This document shows positions 4,995 to 9,441 of a DNA stretch of 9,441 nucleotides, piece after piece. Positions within the stretch are counted from its first letter, which is position 1; every line of letters starts with the position of its first letter. Made by a program: the position numbers and the translations under genes. The notes beneath the pieces are model-generated. The model was not told where the DNA came from, searched no databases, and worked only from the letters and a program-made list of their open reading frames with translations. Source of the DNA: Equadaptatus sp045601305 (GTDB lineage Bacteria; Synergistota; Synergistia; Synergistales; Synergistaceae); assembly GCA_045601305.1 (NCBI GenBank), contig JAZRZG010000049.1:1-9441 (forward strand). The letters run 5' to 3'.

Positions 4995-6188
4995 ATGGCA
5001 GTGGAAAAACAAAATTTTGACGAAAAAAGCACCGGCAGAAACAGGCAGCTTGCCTCTTACGCTCTGCTGCATTTCATAAATGACCTGCACGCGACGGTGC
5101 TTCCCAACGTGCTTCCCATTCTGCGCGAGTCGCTTTCGCTTTCTCTTGCCCAGCTCGGCTTTCTCAACGCGGCTTTCGGGATTATGCACTTTCTGGGACA
5201 GCCTGTATCGGGTTACCTTGCGGACAGGCAGAAAAAGCCTTATTTTGCAGTATGGGGACCTCTTGTGAGCATTGTCAGTCTTTTTTTGCTTCCCGCTTCT
5301 CCTCATTTTGTTTTTGCGCTGTTCTTCTGCTTTCTGCTCGGCTTAGGCACTGCGCTTTTTCACCCGCAGGGCAACGGAATGACAGGCAAACTTGCGATGG
5401 GTAAAAATATGGCGTTTCACCTTTCGCTTTTCACGGCAAGCGGCAGCCTGGCAAGCGCTTTTGGACCTGTTGTTTTCGTTTTCTGGTTCTCCGTGCTCGG
5501 CAAAAACAAACTGCCGCTTATGGTACTCCCGTTCTTTGCGCTTCTTCTGATAATATGGAAAACGCTTTTGCCGTACAAGCTCACTCCTGCCTCCTCCGCA
5601 GGCGGAATGAAAAATTTCTTTTCCGAAATTAAAAGCGTACTTTCAAAAATTGCCGATATTTTTACTATTGTCAGCCTGCGCGACGTTGTTTTTCAGGGCA
5701 CTAAGGTTTTCCTGCCCATGCTTATCATTATGCGCGGCGGCACAAACGCGACAGCAGCAAAGGTGATTTTCGCTGTAGTTCTCTCCGTGGCGTTCGCAAA
5801 CATCATCGGCGGGCGGCTGGCTTCCGTTTTCAGCGAAAAAGCGCTGCTTTTCACAACGCTTGCTCTTGCGCCTTTTGCCGGAATTGCTGGCATCGCTCTG
5901 AAAAATTTTGCGGGAGTTCTCATGCTTATGCTTCTGTTCGGTCTGCTTGAAGCAAGCGCCCCCGCGACAATTTCCATGGCACAGCGGAGATGCCCCGAAA
6001 CAATGAGTACCGCGGCTTCTATTGCCTCAGGCGCTTCCTGGGGCGTGGCAAATCTCGCTGCATATCCCGTAGGCGCGATTGCCGACCGCATAGGACTTGA
6101 ACGCACCATATACGCCGTAATTGTCATTCCGTGGCTGATAATTCTTTGGTATGCCGCGGCAAAATACATAAACAGGAACAAAGCATAA
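4995..6188 (+). CDS. MFS transporter, fosmidomycin-resistance (Fsr)-like
   Basis: This is an integral inner-membrane protein of about 397 residues with some twelve hydrophobic segments, the Major Facilitator layout. The opening HFINDLHATVLPNVLPILRE (26-45), the motif-A-like loop GQPVSGYLADRQKK (68-81) and FHPQGNG (122-128) are the pattern of the Fsr family, whose E. coli member exports fosmidomycin. A second motif-A-like loop, YPVGAIADRIG, lies in the C-terminal half, as expected from the internal duplication. The natural substrate cannot be deduced; fosmidomycin resistance is only the family label. Two starts compete: GTG at 4986, only 2 bases after AAAAGGA, and ATG at 4995, 11 bases after it. 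I prefer 4995. The gene follows tmcAL by 57 bases, where a CATAAT -10-like box at 4966-4971 lacks a well-spaced -35, and it overlaps rsmD by one base. Confidence 0.88.
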   Translation: MAVEKQNFDEKSTGRNRQLASYALLHFINDLHATVLPNVLPILRESLSLSLAQLGFLNAAFGIMHFLGQPVSGYLADRQKKPYFAVWGPLVSIVSLFLLPASPHFVFALFFCFLLGLGTALFHPQGNGMTGKLAMGKNMAFHLSLFTASGSLASAFGPVVFVFWFSVLGKNKLPLMVLPFFALLLIIWKTLLPYKLTPASSAGGMKNFFSEIKSVLSKIADIFTIVSLRDVVFQGTKVFLPMLIIMRGGTNATAAKVIFAVVLSVAFANIIGGRLASVFSEKALLFTTLALAPFAGIAGIALKNFAGVLMLMLLFGLLEASAPATISMAQRRCPETMSTAASIASGASWGVANLAAYPVGAIADRIGLERTIYAVIVIPWLIILWYAAAKYINRNKA

Positions 6189-6676
6189 TGAAAGATTTCA
6201 GACCGACCTCGGCAAAGGTTCTTCAGGCGCTTTTCAACATACTCGGCGATGTGCGCGGCACGCGTTTTCTCGACCTTTTTTCAGGAAGCGGACAGGTTGC
6301 TCTTACCGCCGCAGGCAAAGGCGCAGATGTCTGTCTTGTTGAAAGCGGCAGGAAAAATTTCGGCGATATTCTGAAAAAAGTCACTCCCGAAATACGATGC
6401 GTGAACATGGACGTGCGCCGTGCTCTGCCGAAACTTCTGCGGGAAAACGCCGAATTTGATATAATTTTCGCAGACCCGCCGTACATGCTCGGTTGGGGCA
6501 GAGAGCTTACGGCGCTGCTGGAAACAAACGAAAAACTGCTTGCCGAAAACGGCGTTGTGATATTTGAACATTCTGAACGTGAAAAAGCAGATTTCAGCGA
6601 GCTGTGGGAGACAGAAGACCGCGCCTACGGCGGTACAATTCTCACGTTCGCAAAACGGAGGCAAAACAATGCTTAA
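6188..6676 (+). CDS. rsmD: 16S rRNA m2G966 methyltransferase, short form
   Basis: RsmD methylates N2 of guanine 966 in 16S rRNA using S-adenosylmethionine. The 162-residue protein shows the Rossmann methyltransferase motif I, FLDLFSGSGQVAL at 27-39, the acidic residue ending the next strand (Val51-Glu52), and the catalytic DPPY at 96-99 inside DIIFADPPY. It begins MKDFRPTSAKVLQALFNIL, so it enters the family directly at the RPT...ALFNIL helix and lacks the usual N-terminal 20-25 residues (the MRIIxGxxxGR strand). The frame upstream overlaps the transporter gene and shows no match to that region, so the short form looks genuine. The ATG overlaps the transporter stop (TAATG), with AGGA about 11 bases upstream. 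Its 3' end overlaps coaD by 8 bases; rsmD-coaD is a common bacterial pair. Confidence 0.93.
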   Translation: MKDFRPTSAKVLQALFNILGDVRGTRFLDLFSGSGQVALTAAGKGADVCLVESGRKNFGDILKKVTPEIRCVNMDVRRALPKLLRENAEFDIIFADPPYMLGWGRELTALLETNEKLLAENGVVIFEHSEREKADFSELWETEDRAYGGTILTFAKRRQNNA

Positions 6677-7151
6677 AGCTGTATATCCGGGTTCCTTTGA
6701 CCCTCTTACAAACGGACACGTTTACATCGCAAGACGCGCCGCGGACATATTCGGCAAATGCGTCATAGCCGTGCTTGACAACTCGGAAAAAAAATCCATG
6801 TTTACAAAAAAAGAACGAGTCGAAATGATCCGCGAGGTTTTCAAAAATGACAAAAATATTACGGCAGCCGCCTTCGACGGTCTGCTTGTAGAGTTTATGA
6901 AAAAAGAAAAAAGCCGCGTCATCGTAAGAGGACTTCGCGCGCTTTCAGATTTTGAATATGAATTTCAGATCGCGCAGCTCAACAGACAGCTTGCGCCTGA
7001 GGTTGAAACTTTTTTCATAGCGACAGAGCCGCGTTTCTCTTTCCTTGCAAGCCATGCGGTAAAAGACGTTTTCAAATGGGGCGGCAACATTGCGGACATG
7101 GTCCCCGAAGAAGTCTTGAAACGCATGAAAGCGGCAAAAAACTATAACTAA
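6669..7151 (+). CDS. coaD: Phosphopantetheine adenylyltransferase
   Basis: CoaD transfers AMP from ATP to 4'-phosphopantetheine, giving dephospho-CoA, the penultimate step of coenzyme A synthesis. The 160-residue length is typical. The N-terminal motif YPGSFDPLTNGH (6-17) contains the TNGH nucleotidyl-transfer site with His17. RGLRALSDFEYEFQIAQLNR (87-106) is the second family signature. The ATP-binding loop near the C-terminus reads FSFLASHAVKDV (123-134) where most CoaDs have a serine triplet followed by VKEV. The start at 6669 is firm: GGAGG (6657-6661) 7 bases upstream, inside the end of rsmD, giving an 8-base overlap that suggests translational coupling. rsmA follows after 16 bases. Fold and catalytic motif are intact, so I expect a working enzyme. 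Confidence 0.97.
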   Translation: MLKAVYPGSFDPLTNGHVYIARRAADIFGKCVIAVLDNSEKKSMFTKKERVEMIREVFKNDKNITAAAFDGLLVEFMKKEKSRVIVRGLRALSDFEYEFQIAQLNRQLAPEVETFFIATEPRFSFLASHAVKDVFKWGGNIADMVPEEVLKRMKAAKNYN

Positions 7152-7167
7152 TTTTACACAATTTATC

Positions 7168-7989
7168 ATGGCAAAAATTCCTAATTTCGTACACAACACA
7201 GACATAGGACAAAACTTTCTTGTCGATATGTCCGTTATTGACTGCATTATCAAAAAGGCAGACATTCAGCCCGGCGACAAAATTCTTGAAATAGGTCCAG
7301 GAGAAGGAATTTTGACAGAAGCGCTGCTTGCCTCGCCGTGTGAGGCAGTCTGTACCGTTGAACTTGACACACGGCTGAAACACAACCTTGAAATGCTGGC
7401 GCTCAAAAATCCTAAACTCACGCACCTTTGGGGAGATGCCGTGCAGTTTGATTATGCGGGGAAAATGCCTTGGACGCCGAACAGAATTATCGCAAATCTG
7501 CCTTATCACATCACTACCCCGCTGCTTTGGGCACTGATAGAAAAACTTGTGCCGGCAGGGCTTTCCTCATTTATTCTGATGGTGCAGCTTGAGTCTGCCC
7601 AGCGCATAACATCGCCTGCCTGCAACAGACAGCGTTCTCCTCTTGGCGTCACAATAGAAGCAATGGGCAGCTCAAGAATTTTACGCAGCGTGCCCCCCTC
7701 CTGCTTCCGTCCGCAGCCGAGAGTGATGTCCTGTATCATTGAAATAGAACTTGACAAAAACCGCGAATTTGCGACAGACAAAAAATGGAAACAGCTGCTT
7801 GTCCGTTCCTTCGCGCAGCGCAGAAAAACGCTGAGCAACAACTGGGCGGCAGGCTACGGTCTTGAAAAAGAACAATCCTGGCAGATACTGGCAGAGCTCG
7901 GCTTAAAGCCTTTGTCACGCGCGGAGGAACTTTCTTTGGACAAATGGAAAGAACTTCTTGCGCGCCCTGAGTTTGAGCTTGCGAGGTAA
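7168..7989 (+). CDS. rsmA: 16S rRNA dimethyladenosine transferase (KsgA)
   Basis: RsmA dimethylates the two adjacent adenines of the 3' terminal 16S rRNA hairpin (A1518/A1519), a late checkpoint of 30S assembly. The 273-residue protein has normal length and all motifs: GQNFLVD at 14-20, EIGPGEGILTEAL at 41-53 for S-adenosylmethionine, the acidic residue in VELD at 64-67, GDAVQFD at 89-95, NLPYHITTPL at 110-119 as the catalytic motif IV, FRPQPRV at 180-186, and FAQRRKTL at 215-222 in the C-terminal rRNA-binding domain. The ATG at 7168 lies 16 bases after coaD, but that gap is A/T-rich and has no recognisable Shine-Dalgarno, unlike nearly all neighbours. The start still fits the family N-terminus. 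trmB follows after 4 bases. Confidence 0.96.
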   Translation: MAKIPNFVHNTDIGQNFLVDMSVIDCIIKKADIQPGDKILEIGPGEGILTEALLASPCEAVCTVELDTRLKHNLEMLALKNPKLTHLWGDAVQFDYAGKMPWTPNRIIANLPYHITTPLLWALIEKLVPAGLSSFILMVQLESAQRITSPACNRQRSPLGVTIEAMGSSRILRSVPPSCFRPQPRVMSCIIEIELDKNREFATDKKWKQLLVRSFAQRRKTLSNNWAAGYGLEKEQSWQILAELGLKPLSRAEELSLDKWKELLARPEFELAR

Positions 7990-7993
7990 TCAG

Positions 7994-8950
7994 ATGAACT
8001 GGAACTTAAACAAAATCATTGTTGAAGAAAACAGTAGTCTCCCGCTTAACTGGAATTCAATGTCACAGTCAGGCAGAGTGTTTGTGGAAATAGGCTTCGG
8101 CAACGGGGAACATCTTGCGTTTCTTGCAAAAAAATATCCCGACGCGCTGATTGTCGGCGTAGAAGTATCTCAGCTCTGCGTGCTTAAAGGAGCGCGCCTT
8201 GCGCTTGCCGAAGGGCTTGACAACATCCGCGTAATGCACGGCGATGCGCGCTTTCTTCTCCGCGCTGTGTTCGCACCGGAAACTGTTGACAGACTTTTCA
8301 TGAACTTCCCCTGCCCGTGGCCGAAAACACGCCACGCAGAACGCAGGGTGACAGTTCCCTCTTTCGCGCGGCTGCTCAACTATCTGCTCAAAACAGGCGG
8401 CACCTTTGAACTTGCGACAGACGTTGACTGGTACGCCGAGGAAGCAAAAGAAACAATCACGGAAACAGGCGCGTTTGATACCATATCTTTTGAAAAAAAT
8501 CCGCAGCGCGAATACATCACAAAATATGAACGGCTTTGGCTGTCCATGGGAAAAGACATCTGGAGCGTTGCGCTTCAAAAAAACGGCAGAGTGCCGCACG
8601 ACAACAGGACATTGTTCGCAGACGAATGGGAAACAGAAAGAGAGGTTGACACAGAAATGAAACTTGAACAGCTTTTGGCAAAAATAAAAGGCGCGGAAGG
8701 CAAAGGCACAAACGGCGAAGGCTACTGGACATACCGCGACGTATTCCTCTCTGACGAACGTGTTGCGCTGGGGCTTCTCATCACGGCGGACGAAGGCTTC
8801 GAACAGCATTTTTATATTAAATTCGTTGAGAAAAGCAGCGGCGGCATTACCGTAAAGGTTGATTCCGTAGGGCACCCGTACAGAACACCCGCCATGCGTG
8901 CCGCGCTGAAATACGCGCTTGACGCCGCACAGGCGCACAGGAATAAATGA
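7994..8950 (+). CDS. trmB: tRNA (guanine-N7-)-methyltransferase with long C-terminal extension
   Basis: TrmB makes 7-methylguanosine at position 46 of tRNA. The methyltransferase core covers roughly residues 25-205: FVEIGFGNGEHLAFLA at 30-45 for S-adenosylmethionine, GVEVSQ at 55-60, GDAR at 83-86, NFPCPWPKTRHAERR at 104-118, ELATDVDWYAE at 139-149 and TKYERLW at 176-182. The second signature is normally FPDPWxKxRH; here the Asp is Cys107. The protein is 318 residues, about 100 longer than the common 210-240. The extra part (about 215-318) has a charged linker then GYWTYRDVFLSDE and a basic end near YRTPAMRAALKYALDA. TrmB of Aquifex and some other thermophiles also carries a C-terminal extension; whether this one is homologous cannot be judged here. 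Start: ATG with GAGG 7 bases upstream, 4 bases after rsmA. It overlaps lspA by 4 bases. Confidence 0.92.
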   Translation: MNWNLNKIIVEENSSLPLNWNSMSQSGRVFVEIGFGNGEHLAFLAKKYPDALIVGVEVSQLCVLKGARLALAEGLDNIRVMHGDARFLLRAVFAPETVDRLFMNFPCPWPKTRHAERRVTVPSFARLLNYLLKTGGTFELATDVDWYAEEAKETITETGAFDTISFEKNPQREYITKYERLWLSMGKDIWSVALQKNGRVPHDNRTLFADEWETEREVDTEMKLEQLLAKIKGAEGKGTNGEGYWTYRDVFLSDERVALGLLITADEGFEQHFYIKFVEKSSGGITVKVDSVGHPYRTPAMRAALKYALDAAQAHRNK

Positions 8951-9405
8951 CCGGCAAAAAGCTTTTTGCGGCGGTTTTTCTGACTGCGGCCGGAAGTTTC
9001 GCCATAGATTTTCTGACAAAGCGGCACGCGTTGTCACACAGCGTTTCCATATCGGCAAACAGCGGCGTTTCCTTCGGATTTCTTGCAGAAAGCAGCTGTG
9101 CAGTACCGGTGTTTTCCTTTATTGCCCTGCTTTTCATCTTTATGCTTGTTTTATATTTCTGCAAACAGCGGGCAAAAACAGAAAGTCTTGCCTCTGCGCT
9201 CATGCTCGGCGGAGCGCTCGGCAATCTGTATGACAGACTGACGCACGGCAGCGTTGTTGACTGGTTTTCTGCGCCGTTTGCTTCTGCAATCCTAAAACAT
9301 GAACTGTTTATGAACGCAGCCGACGTTTTTATCATTGCAGGATTCGCGCTCTTAACGCTCTCCTTTTTGAAAAAAAAAGCCGAAAACCCTAAAAAAAGCA
9401 AATAA
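8947..9405 (+). CDS. lspA: Lipoprotein signal peptidase (signal peptidase II)
   Basis: LspA is an inner-membrane aspartic peptidase that cuts the signal peptide from lipid-modified prolipoproteins at the lipobox cysteine. The 152-residue protein has four predicted membrane segments at about 6-23, 55-72, 82-98 and 125-141. Conserved motifs are ANSGVSFG at 37-44, GGALGNLYDR at 88-97, VVDWF at 103-107 and FMNAADVFI at 121-129. By analogy with Bacillus LspA, Asp105 and Asp126 form the catalytic pair. A Lys-rich tail (KKKAENPKKSK) ends the protein on the cytoplasmic side. The ATG overlaps the trmB stop as ATGA with AGGA about 6 bases before it, so translation is probably coupled. A further gene starts 32 bases downstream; no terminator lies between. 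Confidence 0.95.
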   Translation: MTGKKLFAAVFLTAAGSFAIDFLTKRHALSHSVSISANSGVSFGFLAESSCAVPVFSFIALLFIFMLVLYFCKQRAKTESLASALMLGGALGNLYDRLTHGSVVDWFSAPFASAILKHELFMNAADVFIIAGFALLTLSFLKKKAENPKKSK

Positions 9406-9437
9406 ACTTATCTGCACATTACGCGCGGAGGCATATC

Positions 9438-9441
9438 ATGG
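9438..9441 (+). CDS. Start of a further gene, product unknown (partial)
   Basis: Only the ATG and one base are in the window. It is called because a full GGAGG (9427-9431) lies 6 bases upstream, the layout matches the preceding genes, and the gap from lspA is only 32 bases without a terminator, so it probably continues the operon. Nothing can be said of the product from sequence. An RluA-family pseudouridine synthase often follows lspA in bacteria, but that is only a guess from other genomes. Confidence 0.6.

Noticed and set aside
8069..9058. Long open frame of 329 codons on the minus strand opposite trmB/lspA
   Set aside because: It is antisense to two recognised genes with overlapping stop/start and good ribosome sites, and its product is Cys/Arg/Phe-rich without any family pattern, typical of a shadow frame.
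1..9441. tRNA, rRNA, riboswitch, CRISPR array or insertion sequence
   Set aside because: Intergenic spaces are nearly all short; by eye I found no cloverleaf, spaced repeats, transposase or terminal inverted repeats. A covariance-model search was not possible, so small RNAs cannot be ruled out.

Overview
The window carries one partial and twelve complete protein-coding genes, plus the first codon of a further gene at the right edge. Every complete gene can be placed in a known family. Moderate GC, a fermentative acetate kinase, LspA, and the mix of rpmF/DUF177/ackA with tmcAL, rsmD, coaD and a long TrmB suggest an anaerobic bacterium. My best guess is the Synergistota; this rests on impression of protein style and gene order, not on a search, and a clostridium-related lineage is possible. 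No tRNA, rRNA, CRISPR array or insertion sequence was seen.

Left part (1-3657), all minus strand. At the edge is the start of a Bro-N (phage antirepressor-like) gene, preceded by a perfect 12-bp-arm palindrome that looks like an operator. Next comes a two-gene unit, macro-domain ADP-ribose hydrolase then YbgC-type thioesterase, ending in a strong intrinsic terminator. To its right is the ackA - DUF177 (YceD) - rpmF unit, with an extra extended -10 promoter just before rpmF and a second intrinsic terminator after it. The usual downstream partner plsX is absent.

Right part (3717-9441), all plus strand. Divergent from ackA across only 59 bases, a tightly packed array reads tmcAL, an Fsr-like MFS transporter, rsmD, coaD, rsmA, trmB, lspA and the start of another gene. 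From the transporter onward most junctions are overlaps or gaps of a few bases, so this is almost certainly an operon. It joins two tRNA-modification enzymes, two 16S rRNA methyltransferases, coenzyme A synthesis and lipoprotein maturation: a growth and translation housekeeping operon.

Most of the window is ordinary core genome. The strongest oddity is a 47-residue lysine/alanine/proline-rich, histone H1-like and AT-hook-like tail on acetate kinase, bounded by a perfect 33-bp in-frame direct repeat. Secondary points are the palindrome upstream of the Bro-N gene, a hairpin in the ackA/tmcAL divergent spacer, the long TrmB C-terminus with a changed signature motif, and a short RsmD N-terminus.
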